From: PALSA-278 sp963760285
Lineage (GTDB): Bacteria > Acidobacteriota > Terriglobia > Acidiferrales > UBA7541
Length of the DNA: 64,000 nucleotides
Direction of reading: 5' to 3'
Assembly: GCA_963760285.1 (NCBI GenBank)
Contig: CAVXCI010000001.1
Coordinates: 806,001-870,000 of the forward strand
Position numbers and translations under genes: made by a program. The notes under the pieces are model-generated. The model made no database searches, was not told the origin of the DNA, and saw nothing but the letters and a program-made list of their open reading frames with translations. This document shows, piece after piece, positions 16,074 to 25,535 of this stretch; the first letter of the stretch is position 1; each line of letters starts with the position of its first letter.

Positions 16074-18986
16074 ATGGCACTTCGCAACATCGTCATTCGC
16101 GGCGCGCGGCAGCATAACCTCAAGAATATTTCCCTGGAAATTCCCCGTAACACGCTGACCGTGGTCACGGGGCTGTCCGGTTCGGGCAAATCCTCGCTCG
16201 CGTTCGACACGCTGTACGCCGAAGGCCAGCGCCGTTATGTGGAGTCGCTTTCCGCGTATGCCCGCCAATTCCTCGATCAGATGGAGCGGCCTGATGTGGA
16301 TTCCGTGGAGGGCCTTTCTCCCTCCATTGCCATTGAACAGAAAACCACCACGCGTTCGCCGCGCTCCACCGTCGGCACCATCACGGAAATTTATGACTAC
16401 CTCCGCGTCATCTACAGCGCCATAGGAGTCCCGCACTGCCGTAATTGCGGAAAAGCCATCGCGCGCCAGTCCACGGAGCAGATTGTGCAGGCCGTCGCGG
16501 CACTCGGTCCGGAAGAACGCATCATGATCCTGGCGCCCGTGGCTCGCGGACGAAAAGGGGAATACAAGAAGGAATTTGAAAAGTACGTCAAACAGGGTTT
16601 TGTGCGCGCCCGCGTGGACGGCGAAATGGTCAGCCTCGACGATCCCCCCCCGCTGGACCGCCGCCGCAACCACACCATTGAAATCGTGGTGGACCGCCTG
16701 CTGGTGAAGAATGGCGCGGGCCACCGTCTGGAAAATTCCGTTGGCACGGCCCTGAAAATTGCCGGCGGGCTGGTGACTATCGCCGTGGTGAATGGCGAGG
16801 AGCATCTTTATTCGGAAAAATTCGCCTGCCCGGATTGTGGCGTTTCCGCGCCGGAGATCGAACCGCGAACCTTCAGTTTCAATTCACCCTACGGCGCATG
16901 TCCGGAATGCCATGGCCTGGGTTCCAAGTACGATTTCGATCCCGCCAAAGTCATCACCGACTGGTCCAAGCCGCTGTTCGATGGCGGGCTGGGCCCCGGG
17001 TCCGGCTCAACTTTTCTGCGCAATTCGGTGGAAATTGGCGCGCGGGCCTATGGCATCGATCTGAGCACTCCGTTCGAGAAACTTTCGCGCAAGGCGCAGA
17101 ATCTGGTGCTTTACGGAACGCAGGGCGACGGCGCGGCGGAAGACAAAAAGTCGCGGGGAAAGGGCAGCGCGATTTCCTTTGATGGGGTCATCAGCTATCT
17201 GGAAAAAAATCTCCAGGAAACTTCTTCGGATAGCTACCGCGAATGGCTGACGCAATACATGTCGCCGGTCCTCTGCGCCGCCTGCGGCGGGAAACGCCTT
17301 CGTCCGGACAGCCTGGCAGTGAAGATAGCCGGCTACTCCATCGCCGATTTCACTGCGTTGCCGATTTCCGAGGCTCGCCCCGCAATTGACCGCATCCTCG
17401 CGCAGTTAACGCTTCGCCAGAGGGCCATCGCGGGACGTGCTTTGCAGGAAGTGGCGGACCGCCTGGATTTCCTTCTCAATGTGGGTTTGGGCTATCTCAC
17501 ACTGGACCGTTCCGCAGCCACCATTTCCGGCGGCGAGGCCCAGCGCATTCGCCTGGCCACGCAGATTGGCTCGCGCCTTCGCGGCGTCCTCTACGTGCTG
17601 GACGAGCCTTCCATCGGCCTGCACGCCCGTGACAACGATCGCCTGCTGCGCACTCTGGAAACTCTTCGCGATCTCGGCAACACCGTTCTGGTGGTTGAAC
17701 ACGACGAGGAAACGATTCGGCGGGCGGATTTTGTGATCGATCTTGGCCCCGGCGCGGGCGCTGCCGGAGGACATCTGGTTGCCATCGGCTCACCTGAACA
17801 AATTGCCGCCAATCCCGCTTCGCTCACCGGACAATATCTTTCCGGCAATCTCCGCATTCCCGTTCCCGCGGAGCGCCGCAAGGGCAACGGGAAATTTCTT
17901 TCCGTTCTGGGCGCCTCCGCTAACAATTTGAAGAATCTGGACGTGCAATTCCCACTGGGCACGCTCATCGTGGTAACCGGCGTTTCCGGTTCCGGAAAAT
18001 CCACGCTGGTGGGGGACATCCTTTATCTCTCGCTGGCGCAGGCGCTCTACCGTTCGCGGGAAATGCCCGGTGCGCATCGCGCCGTGCAAGGCCTCGAACA
18101 TCTCGACAAGGTAATCCAGATTGATCAGACGCCCATTGGCCGCACGCCGCGCTCTAATCCGGCCACCTACAGCGGCGTGTTTGGTCCCATCCGCGATCTC
18201 TATGCCATGCTTCCCGAATCCCGTGAACGCGGCTACCGCCCCGGCCGCTTCAGTTTCAACGTGAAGGGCGGCCGTTGCGAAGCCTGCCAGGGCGATGGCC
18301 TTCGCCGCATCGAAATGAGTTTTCTTCCGGACGTATTCGTAACCTGCGAAGTCTGCCAGGGCCGGCGCTACAACGCCGAAACGCTGGCTGTGCGCTTCAA
18401 GGGCCGTTCGATTTCCGACCTGCTCGATATGTCCATTGAAGAGGCGCTCCCCCTTCTGGAAAATGTTCCCGCCATATATCAAAAATTGCAGACGCTGGTG
18501 GATGTTGGTCTCGGCTACGTGAAGCTCGGCCAGCCCGCCACCACTCTCTCCGGCGGCGAAGCCCAGCGCACCAAGCTGGCGCGCGAGCTTTCCCGCCGAC
18601 AGACCGGCCGCACACTCTACATTCTCGACGAGCCCACCACAGGCCTGCATTTCGACGACGTCCGCAAACTCCTCGACGTTCTCAACCGCCTCGCCGACCT
18701 GGGCAATACCGTCCTGATCATCGAGCACAATCTTGACGTCATTAAGCAGGCCGACTGGATTATTGACCTCGGGCCGGAAGGCGGCTCCGAAGGCGGCCGC
18801 ATCGTAGCGCAGGGCACGCTGGAGCAGGTCGCGCGGAGCCGCAAGTCCTACACCGGCCAGGCCCTGGCCCACGCCCTCAACAGCGAATCCGCTCTCACTC
18901 ATGCTCCGGCCCTGTCCAAAATCATTCAGAAAAACAGCGTCGACACCGCTCCATCATCGGACCTTCCCGCCGCTTCCAGCCGTTAA
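16074..18986 (+). CDS. uvrA: excinuclease ABC subunit A
   Basis: Damage-recognition ATPase of nucleotide excision repair, about 970 residues from the ATG at 16074 (MALRNIVIRGARQHNLKNI, the usual N terminus). It has two ABC ATPase halves: Walker A GLSGSGKSSLAFDTLYAEGQ and GVSGSGKSTL, signatures ISGGEAQRIRLATQIG and LSGGEAQRTKLARELS, and Walker B YVLDEPSIGLH and YILDEPTTGLH. Zinc-binding pairs are CRNCG, CPDCG with CPECHG, and CEACQG with CEVCQG. The C terminus carries an extra tail of about 35 residues after GQALAHAL, richer in Ser and Ala and not conserved in the family. The frame is fully intact. It is transcribed alone, with no other uvr gene nearby. Confidence 0.97.
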   Translation: MALRNIVIRGARQHNLKNISLEIPRNTLTVVTGLSGSGKSSLAFDTLYAEGQRRYVESLSAYARQFLDQMERPDVDSVEGLSPSIAIEQKTTTRSPRSTVGTITEIYDYLRVIYSAIGVPHCRNCGKAIARQSTEQIVQAVAALGPEERIMILAPVARGRKGEYKKEFEKYVKQGFVRARVDGEMVSLDDPPPLDRRRNHTIEIVVDRLLVKNGAGHRLENSVGTALKIAGGLVTIAVVNGEEHLYSEKFACPDCGVSAPEIEPRTFSFNSPYGACPECHGLGSKYDFDPAKVITDWSKPLFDGGLGPGSGSTFLRNSVEIGARAYGIDLSTPFEKLSRKAQNLVLYGTQGDGAAEDKKSRGKGSAISFDGVISYLEKNLQETSSDSYREWLTQYMSPVLCAACGGKRLRPDSLAVKIAGYSIADFTALPISEARPAIDRILAQLTLRQRAIAGRALQEVADRLDFLLNVGLGYLTLDRSAATISGGEAQRIRLATQIGSRLRGVLYVLDEPSIGLHARDNDRLLRTLETLRDLGNTVLVVEHDEETIRRADFVIDLGPGAGAAGGHLVAIGSPEQIAANPASLTGQYLSGNLRIPVPAERRKGNGKFLSVLGASANNLKNLDVQFPLGTLIVVTGVSGSGKSTLVGDILYLSLAQALYRSREMPGAHRAVQGLEHLDKVIQIDQTPIGRTPRSNPATYSGVFGPIRDLYAMLPESRERGYRPGRFSFNVKGGRCEACQGDGLRRIEMSFLPDVFVTCEVCQGRRYNAETLAVRFKGRSISDLLDMSIEEALPLLENVPAIYQKLQTLVDVGLGYVKLGQPATTLSGGEAQRTKLARELSRRQTGRTLYILDEPTTGLHFDDVRKLLDVLNRLADLGNTVLIIEHNLDVIKQADWIIDLGPEGGSEGGRIVAQGTLEQVARSRKSYTGQALAHALNSESALTHAPALSKIIQKNSVDTAPSSDLPAASSR

Positions 18987-19202
18987 CAGAACGCTTCGCC
19001 GACTCCTTGCAAGGAAACGGTTTCTGCTCTACATTCAAACGCGCATTCCATCGAGCGCTGGACACGTGGCCGCCAGGAAAAAACCGTCCGTTGCAAGCGA
19101 CTGCACCAGCCGCGGATTCTCTCTCTCCGGCTGTCGCAAAATTATCATGTCTCTAATCGGTACGGCTCTTTTGCGATCAGGCTCTAATAACGCAGGCCGC
19201 AA

Positions 19203-20062
19203 ATGAATTCCGAACCCGCCGCGCCCGAGCCGCTTTTTAACGAAACGGATTTTTCTCCGTTTCCGTCCGAACCACCGGGCCCCGCGTATCCTTCCTGGCT
19301 GCCTCAGGACTTGCGTGTTCCCTGGGGCGTCCGCGAAATTATTCTCTTCTTCGCATTTTTCCTGGCCGTCGCCGTGGTCATTGCGCCGCTTTGCATTTCG
19401 CTCCTGCTCATGGCCATCGGCGTCACCCATGAATTCGTTCCCCACGACCCGCGCCAGCTGGCTATTTTCCTTCTTGGCAACCAGGTAGTTCTCCAGCCGC
19501 GGTGATGGGCTACCTTTTTGTTCGCCTGCGCCACCACTATGGGATTCCTTTCTGGACCGGCCTTCAGTGGCGCCTCCTTGCGCCGCTGGAAGTCCCGCGC
19601 GCGCTGGCATATGCCGGCTGTATAGGCGGCGGTTGCACGATGGCTCTGGTTATCGGAATAATCTCCGAGCATCTCGGCAAGGCCGCGCCCATGCCCATCG
19701 AGGATTTTTTCCAGAATCGCGACACGGCCATGGCCCTGATGTTGATGAGTGTCCTGCTGGCGCCCCTGGTGGAAGAAACTTTCTTCCGCGGTTTCCTCTA
19801 TCCCGTTCTGGCGCGCCGGATGGGGGTGATTATGGGGGTTCTGTTTACCGGAACGCTTTTCGGGCTGATGCATTCCTATCAGCTGGGTGGCAACAAGGCC
19901 CACGTGGCGCTGCTCATCCTCGTGGGCGTGGTCCTCACCGGCGTGCGCGCCATCAGCCGCACCGTTCTGGCGTCTTTCCTCGTGCATTTCAGCTATAACG
20001 GATTCCTTGCCTTCGGCTATTTCGTTTCCACCACGTTTCATCAACTTCCGCCGCACCACTGA
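19203..20062 (+). CDS. CPBP-family intramembrane metalloprotease, frameshifted
   Basis: A polytopic membrane protein of the CPBP (CAAX protease / bacteriocin-processing) family. The first frame (19203-19505) encodes a Pro-rich N terminus and one membrane helix (VREIILFFAFFLAVAVVIAPL). The second frame (19502-20062) continues with MGYLFVRLRHHYG and carries the family motifs EETFFRGFLYP (EExxxR) and FGLMHS, then SRTVLASFLVHFSYNG. A one-base shift near 19497 joins them into a protein of about 285 residues. The role is probably processing of membrane or prenylated substrates, or immunity to peptides; this is a family inference. mtnA begins about 50-70 bases downstream. Confidence 0.82.
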
Positions 20063-20131
20063 TTCCTTCCGGCCAACGCCGCGCGCGGGGTCCCATCCGC
20101 CTGCGGTATCATGGTGAATTCTGGAGGCTGC

Positions 20132-21226
20132 TTGAAAACTGCCGAGCCCATTCGCTGGACCGATGACGGCGTGGTCATGCTGGACCAGCGGCTTCTCCCG
20201 CACGATGTCGTCTACAACACCTACACCGACTACGCCGAAGTGGCCCGCGCCATCCGCGACATGGTGATCCGTGGCGCTCCAGCCATCGGTGTGGCCGCCG
20301 CCATGGGCATCGCGCTGGGAGTCCAGCGGTCACGCGCCGCAACTCTCGCCGATCTTCGCGCGGAATTTGCCGTTATTTGCGACACGATGGCTCGCACCCG
20401 CCCCACCGCGGTGAATCTTTTCTGGGCGATCCGGCGCTTCCAGGCGCGTTTTGAGGAGCTGGCTGGCGGAGTTGCGAAATCCCATCCGGAAAATTTGGAA
20501 TTGATTCGCGAAGGACTGGTCGCCGAGGCGCAGCTTGTTCACACCGAGCGTCGCGCCGCAGACGATGCCATCGGCCGATTTGGCGCGGGCCTCATGCCTC
20601 AGCAAGGCCGCGTGATGACGCAGTGCAACGCTGGCGCGCTAGCCACCGCCGGCATCGGCACGGCGTTGGGTGTAATCCGCGTTGCCGTGGAGGAAGGACA
20701 CGCCCTCGAGGTGCTGGTTCCCGAAACGCGTCCCTATTTGCAGGGGGCGCGCCTCACGGCGTGGGAACTTCAACAATCCGGCATTCCGCTCATTCTCATT
20801 ACCGACAACATGGTGGGACATTTTCTGAAGACTGGCGGCGTCGGCGCCATTGTTGTGGGCGCGGACCGCATCGCCGCCAACGGTGACACGGCCAACAAGA
20901 TCGGAACCTATCCCATGGCGGTGCTCGCGCGCGAGCACGGCGTTAAATTCTATGTGGCGGCTCCGATTTCCACTCTGGACTTGTCAATTCCTTCGGGCGA
21001 TCACATCCCCATTGAGCAACGTTCCGCCGAGGAAGTAACCCATATGGGAGGGAAGCGCATCGCCGCCGACGTTCCCGCGGCCCATCCCGCTTTCGACGTC
21101 ACGCCCGCGCGGTTGATTGCCGCGATCATCACGGAAAAGGGAGTCGCCCGCCCGCCTTATGAGGAATCCCTCCGGCGGTTGGCGGCTCACCGCACAGTGG
21201 GGACTGATCCGGCGCCCGCAAAATGA
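20132..21226 (+). CDS. mtnA: S-methyl-5-thioribose-1-phosphate isomerase
   Basis: Methionine-salvage enzyme that isomerises methylthioribose 1-phosphate to methylthioribulose 1-phosphate. It belongs to the eIF2B-like family, as shown by MVIRGAPAIGVAAAMGIALG, TRPTAVNLFWA, MTQCNAGALATAGIGTALG (containing the catalytic Cys), ETRPYLQGARLTAWEL, VVGADRIAANGDTANKIGTY and FYVAAPISTLDL. The TTG at 20132 has GGAGG 4 bases before it and probably starts the protein; an in-frame ATG at 20111 precedes that site. The product has about 364 residues, close to the usual length. No other methionine-salvage genes are in the window. Confidence 0.93.
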   Translation: MKTAEPIRWTDDGVVMLDQRLLPHDVVYNTYTDYAEVARAIRDMVIRGAPAIGVAAAMGIALGVQRSRAATLADLRAEFAVICDTMARTRPTAVNLFWAIRRFQARFEELAGGVAKSHPENLELIREGLVAEAQLVHTERRAADDAIGRFGAGLMPQQGRVMTQCNAGALATAGIGTALGVIRVAVEEGHALEVLVPETRPYLQGARLTAWELQQSGIPLILITDNMVGHFLKTGGVGAIVVGADRIAANGDTANKIGTYPMAVLAREHGVKFYVAAPISTLDLSIPSGDHIPIEQRSAEEVTHMGGKRIAADVPAAHPAFDVTPARLIAAIITEKGVARPPYEESLRRLAAHRTVGTDPAPAK

Positions 21227-21338
21227 GTGCGCGGAGCCCGCGATGCGCGAGGACAGTCCGAACGGCGGTGGAACAGCGTGACGCCGGCGCTATTGAATTT
21301 GTAACGCCGTCATCTTGTATTTCAGCGATGAGTCAGGA

Positions 21339-22622
21339 TTATTCGTAACGCAGGGCGTCCACCGGGTTCAGCCGCGCTGCTTTCCACGCGGGATACACTC
21401 CAAAACCAACCCCGATCGCCGCGGAAATCAATTCTCCGGCGACAACCCAGAAGAGCGAGACGCTGGCATGCATGGAAGGGAACAGCAGCCGCACGGAAAG
21501 TCCCAGCGCCGAGCCGACGGCCACGCCGATCAGTCCGCCCACCACGGTTAAAGTTGTGGCCTCCAATAGAAACTGCCAAAGAATATTCGACTGCCTCGCG
21601 CCAATGGCTTTGCGCACTCCAATCTCCCGAGTTCGTTCTGTCACGCTCACCAGCATAATGTTCATCACACCGATTCCGCCCACCAGCAGCGCCACGGAAC
21701 TCACCGCGAACATCACCACGAAAATACCGCCGGAAATCTGCTGCCACAGATCAATGAAGGCGTCCATGGTGAATATGGCGAAATCGTCCGGCTGATTGGA
21801 GGAGAGGCGGCGCTTCCGGCGCAGAAGCTCCCTCACTTCGTCCACCACCAGCGGCATATTTTTGCCATCGTCCGCCTTGGCATAGAGAGCATAGTCCCGG
21901 AATTCCGGATGCATTTTTTCCATGGTGGAAAGCGGGATCATGGCGATGTTATCTTCCGGATTCGCGCCGCTGCCGAAAGCGCGCTTCTGCAGCGCCGCCA
22001 CGCCCACCACCTGGAAAACCTGGCCCTCGAGCAAAACTTCCTGGCCCACCGGATCCTCGCCGGCATTGGGAAAAAGCGTCGCGGCTGTATCATGGCCGAG
22101 CACCACGACGTTGGAGCGGTGCTCATCGTCAATCTGGTTGAACCAGCGGCCCTCCTGCAAGTTCACGTTGAAAATTCTGTCAATGTCCCGGCCGTCGCCT
22201 TCTAAAATTACGTTCTTGGCCCGGATTCCGCCCCGGCGGACGTAACTTTCTCCCGCGTCGAATTCCTGCTTGAAAATCCGCAGCGAAGCCGAAGCGGCGG
22301 CCACGTGCGGAAGCAACCGCATGTCGTCGGCCCACTCGCCCTTCAATTCCTTGCGCTGCAGGACGCTCCCCGGCAGCCGCCCCAGCGTGGCCCAGGAGAA
22401 GCGATAGCAGATGACCACGTTGGAACCCAGATTTTCCACCGCGCCGAGCACGTTGGAATTCAAGCCGTTAACAACCGTGCTGATGGCAATCACCGTCCCT
22501 ACGCCAATTACAATGCCCAGAATAGTCAGCGCAGAACGCAGCGGATTCCGCCACAACGAGTCCATGGCCAGATCCACGGCTTCCCGCAGCCCGAAATAGC
22601 GTCTTTTCGGTTTGTGATTCAT
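21339..22622 (-). CDS. MacB/FtsX-type ABC transporter permease (second of a pair)
   Basis: A permease of 427 residues with the MacB arrangement: one N-terminal helix (LRSALTILGIVIGVGTVIAIS), a periplasmic core, then three C-terminal helices (IFVVMFAVSSVALLVGGIGVMNIML; TTLTVVGGLIGVAVGSALGL; VVAGELISAAIGVGFGVYPAWKAA). VTERTREIGVRKAIGAR is the typical cytoplasmic loop and the end LNPVDALRYE is characteristic. The ATG at 22622 lies 5 bases after the stop of the upstream permease, so the pair is one operon. No ABC ATPase or membrane-fusion protein is adjacent in the window, so partner and substrate are unknown. Related acidobacterial permeases are often annotated as macrolide or lipoprotein exporters on weak grounds. 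Confidence 0.88.
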   Translation of the reverse strand: MNHKPKRRYFGLREAVDLAMDSLWRNPLRSALTILGIVIGVGTVIAISTVVNGLNSNVLGAVENLGSNVVICYRFSWATLGRLPGSVLQRKELKGEWADDMRLLPHVAAASASLRIFKQEFDAGESYVRRGGIRAKNVILEGDGRDIDRIFNVNLQEGRWFNQIDDEHRSNVVVLGHDTAATLFPNAGEDPVGQEVLLEGQVFQVVGVAALQKRAFGSGANPEDNIAMIPLSTMEKMHPEFRDYALYAKADDGKNMPLVVDEVRELLRRKRRLSSNQPDDFAIFTMDAFIDLWQQISGGIFVVMFAVSSVALLVGGIGVMNIMLVSVTERTREIGVRKAIGARQSNILWQFLLEATTLTVVGGLIGVAVGSALGLSVRLLFPSMHASVSLFWVVAGELISAAIGVGFGVYPAWKAARLNPVDALRYE

Positions 22623-22626
22623 TGTC

Positions 22627-23868
22627 TTATTCGGATCGCAGCGCGACCACCGGGTCCAGCGCCGCGGCTTTCGTCGCTGGGTAGACTCCGAAGAATAATC
22701 CCACGCTGGTGGCCACGCAGAATCCCACGATGATGGACCACCCTTCAATTGCGCTGGGCAACGGCGTCACGAGAGAAACGAATTTGGCTACCAATATACC
22801 CAGTACAATTCCCCACAATCCGCCGATGGCCGCGATAGTGGAAGACTCGATTAGAAACTGCAACATGATGTCCGTGCGGCGCGCGCCAATGGATTTGCGC
22901 AGGCCGATCTCGCGCGTCCGTTCCGTGACGGAAACCAGCATGATGTTCATAATCACGATGCCGCCCACGATGAGGGAAATGGAGGCAATGGCGATCGTGG
23001 TGCCGAAAAATGCTCCGCTGATGCCCGACCAAATGGAGAGGAACGATGCATTGGTTTCCATGACGAAATCGTCGTTCGCGCCGGGCTGCACATGCCTGCG
23101 GCCCCGCAGGATCTGCCGCACTTCGTCCATGGTGCGGTCAATCCGCGACTCGTCGAGCGCCTTCACCCAGATCTCGATGGAATCGTCCGTGCCGTACTGC
23201 TTCTGAAAAGTGGTAAGCGGCAGAATCACCCAGTTGTCGCGCGACTGCCCCAGCACAGAACCTTGCTTCTTGCCCACGCCGATTACCTGGCAAGTCTCGC
23301 CGTCCACCCGAAGCTCCTTGCCCAGGGGGTCGGCCCCGGCAAAAAGATTCTCGGCGATGTCCCATCCGACGGTGCAGACGGGCGCGCCGGTGGCCTCATC
23401 AAGCTGCGTGATGTGGCGGCCGCTGACCAGGTCCGTGTCGTAAAGGCGCGTCATTTCGGGCGTCCAGCCGCGCACGCTGGTATTGGAATAATAGTCCGTG
23501 CCGCGCTTCACGTTGGCATTCTCGTGGTGCAGCGCGCCGCCCACGCCGATGCAGGAACGGCAAAGCTCCTTTACCGCCTCATAATCGTCCAGAACGAACT
23601 TCCGCCGCTTCTGCGTCTCTTCGTATTGGTCAATATTGGTAATAATCGCGGGGCCGCGATCAATCAGGAATACGTCCGCGCCGAGATTGAAAATCTTGGT
23701 GGCCACATAGGTATTCAAGCCGTTCACGATGCTGACCACGGCGATTACGGACGTAACGCCGATCACCACGCCGATCAGCGTCAATATGCTGCGCATTTTG
23801 TGGGCCCACAAACTGGCCGCGGCAATGCGCACCGCTTCGCCAAACGCCATTGTGGTCCTGCCGGCCAT
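22627..23868 (-). CDS. MacB/FtsX-type ABC transporter permease (first of a pair)
   Basis: A permease of 413 residues, paralogous to the next gene. It has the N-terminal helix MRSILTLIGVVIGVTSVIAV, the segment IVNGLNTYVATKIFNLGADVF, a periplasmic core, and C-terminal helices beginning IASISLIVGGIVIMNIMLVS. VTERTREIGLRKSIGAR and the terminal PATKAAALDPVVALRSE match the family. The periplasmic core contains a close Cys pair (ELCRSC), which the partner lacks. The two gene products probably form a heterodimeric permease. The ATPase must be encoded elsewhere, which is common for this group in Acidobacteriota. Confidence 0.88.
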   Translation of the reverse strand: MAGRTTMAFGEAVRIAAASLWAHKMRSILTLIGVVIGVTSVIAVVSIVNGLNTYVATKIFNLGADVFLIDRGPAIITNIDQYEETQKRRKFVLDDYEAVKELCRSCIGVGGALHHENANVKRGTDYYSNTSVRGWTPEMTRLYDTDLVSGRHITQLDEATGAPVCTVGWDIAENLFAGADPLGKELRVDGETCQVIGVGKKQGSVLGQSRDNWVILPLTTFQKQYGTDDSIEIWVKALDESRIDRTMDEVRQILRGRRHVQPGANDDFVMETNASFLSIWSGISGAFFGTTIAIASISLIVGGIVIMNIMLVSVTERTREIGLRKSIGARRTDIMLQFLIESSTIAAIGGLWGIVLGILVAKFVSLVTPLPSAIEGWSIIVGFCVATSVGLFFGVYPATKAAALDPVVALRSE

Positions 23869-24048
23869 GGGAGGCTCTCCGACCTCACCCTATCATACGT
23901 CCGACGGCGCCGGGGGTTTCACTCCGGAGCTCCCAAAACCACCCTCCGCTGGCCTCCCATGGGCCAGAGAGGTCCGCGCGCTCAATGGCGCACCCCGGGA
24001 TTACAGGCAGGCGTCGGCCCGGCACACTTATTTGTCACGCGTCCGGGT

Positions 24049-25452
24049 TTATTGCTTAGTTGAGCTCCCCACCAGCTTCTCCACATCCGCCATTTCCTTT
24101 GGCACGGCGGCGGACAGGATTTCCGGCGCGCCGGATGTGATCAAAATCGTATCCTCCACGCGGTAATGCATGCGCTTGTCGGGGAACTCCACGATGGGTT
24201 CCACGGTCACCACCTGACCTGGCTTGATGTCCCCGCTTACACGCACGCCTTGCGCGGAAACATCATGCGTCGCCAGCCCTACAAAATGTCCCGGAAACCC
24301 GGTCCATTGGTCGGCGATCCCGGCTTTTTCGTACACCGCCTTCCCCGCGGCCTGGGCCTCATCGTATGTGTGACCCGGCGAAAGCAGCGCAATCACCGCT
24401 TCCTGCGCCTGTAAATCCACCGTGTACCACTTGGCCTGCTCGGGAGTGAATTTTCCGCTAATGTTGAAAGTCCGCGTGATATCCATGGTCATATGGTCCA
24501 GCGACCCGGCATAATCGAAAACCACAAGCTCATTCGGCTGAATTACGCGGCGGTTTGAAAAATAGTGCCAGGCGTTGATGTCGCTGCCCGACCCGACGAT
24601 GGCCGGATAGGCCACGCCCTGTGCGCCGTGGGAATAATAGTAGTAATACGCCGTTGCCTCGATTTGGTATTGATACATCCCCGGATGCGCCTGGGCAATG
24701 GCTTCGCGGTTTCCTTCGGCGCTGATTTTTCCAATCCGCCGCAGCACCTCGATTTCTCCCGGCGTTTTGATGTTGCGCATCTCGTCGATCATCGGAGTTA
24801 CATCACGCAAAGTCGCCTGCGGGAACCGCCGCGCCAAAAAATTCGCTGGCGCTTCACTGGGATAAATAGCCGGATGCCACGGCAGCGCGTCCTGCTGGCC
24901 ATGGCTCATGGCTACTTCGATGCGGGCCATGTCCGCCATATCCGGCGGGCTCAGCCGCACCCACAAATCGTTTTGCGCATGGCTGCTCAGATAAAACGCA
25001 AGAAACATCTCAAACTGGGCGTTGGAAAACACCAGCGGGTAGCCGAGTTTGGCCTGCTGTTCTTTCGGAAGCGCGAGCAAATTGGGTCCATAGACCTGCA
25101 CCGTTCTCTTGTCCTGTTCCGGCTCGAAAATAATTGTTGAGCCCTTTTCCGCGTCCAGCAACATAGCCGCGCCGGGATCGGCAATTCCGGTGTAGTAAAA
25201 GAAATCGTTGTCCTCGCGGTAGTGCGCCGCTTCCGGCAGATGTGTCCGCGCAAACAGCAGCACGAATCCAGTCTTCGCCTTTTTCGCCAGCTCCGCCCGT
25301 CGCGCGGCAAATTCTTTTGGGCCGCCGTAGTCGTCAATGGCCTGCTGATCGGTGTATTGGGCGTGGCTGGCCGCGGCCAATCCACCCAGCACCAGCGCGC
25401 ACAAAGTTGCGCGGATCGCCCATCCCCAATGCTTTACTTCACTCGATTTCAT
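24049..25452 (-). CDS. secreted M24 metallopeptidase (Xaa-Pro aminopeptidase-like)
   Basis: A protein of 467 residues with a signal peptide (WAIRATLCALVLGGLAAASHAQ), so a periplasmic or secreted member of the aminopeptidase P group. The N-terminal AMP_N domain spans about residues 45-200 (FAARRAELAKKAKTGFVLLFA, REDNDFFYYTGI). The pita-bread catalytic domain holds the metal ligands in order: the two Asp in VVFDYAGSLDHMTMDITRTF, His in GHFVGLATHDVS, Glu in VTVEPIVEF and Glu in YRVEDTILIT. It probably removes N-terminal residues ahead of proline during peptide scavenging. CGGGAGGGG is centred about 8 bases before the ATG at 25452, which also gives the signal peptide its normal start. It is followed on the same strand by the permease pair. 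Confidence 0.9.
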   Translation of the reverse strand: MKSSEVKHWGWAIRATLCALVLGGLAAASHAQYTDQQAIDDYGGPKEFAARRAELAKKAKTGFVLLFARTHLPEAAHYREDNDFFYYTGIADPGAAMLLDAEKGSTIIFEPEQDKRTVQVYGPNLLALPKEQQAKLGYPLVFSNAQFEMFLAFYLSSHAQNDLWVRLSPPDMADMARIEVAMSHGQQDALPWHPAIYPSEAPANFLARRFPQATLRDVTPMIDEMRNIKTPGEIEVLRRIGKISAEGNREAIAQAHPGMYQYQIEATAYYYYYSHGAQGVAYPAIVGSGSDINAWHYFSNRRVIQPNELVVFDYAGSLDHMTMDITRTFNISGKFTPEQAKWYTVDLQAQEAVIALLSPGHTYDEAQAAGKAVYEKAGIADQWTGFPGHFVGLATHDVSAQGVRVSGDIKPGQVVTVEPIVEFPDKRMHYRVEDTILITSGAPEILSAAVPKEMADVEKLVGSSTKQ

Positions 25453-25535
25453 ATCCCCTCCCGCCAGAAGTCTACGCGCTTCCGTTCGGAAATGTTTCTC
25501 ATTCCCCGCCATGAATATGCGCCGCGCGGTGCCGC

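Noticed and set aside
23990..24016. GGGATTACAGGCAG, which resembles part of a human Alu repeat
   Set aside because: The match is only about 14 bases with unrelated flanks; it is chance rather than contamination.
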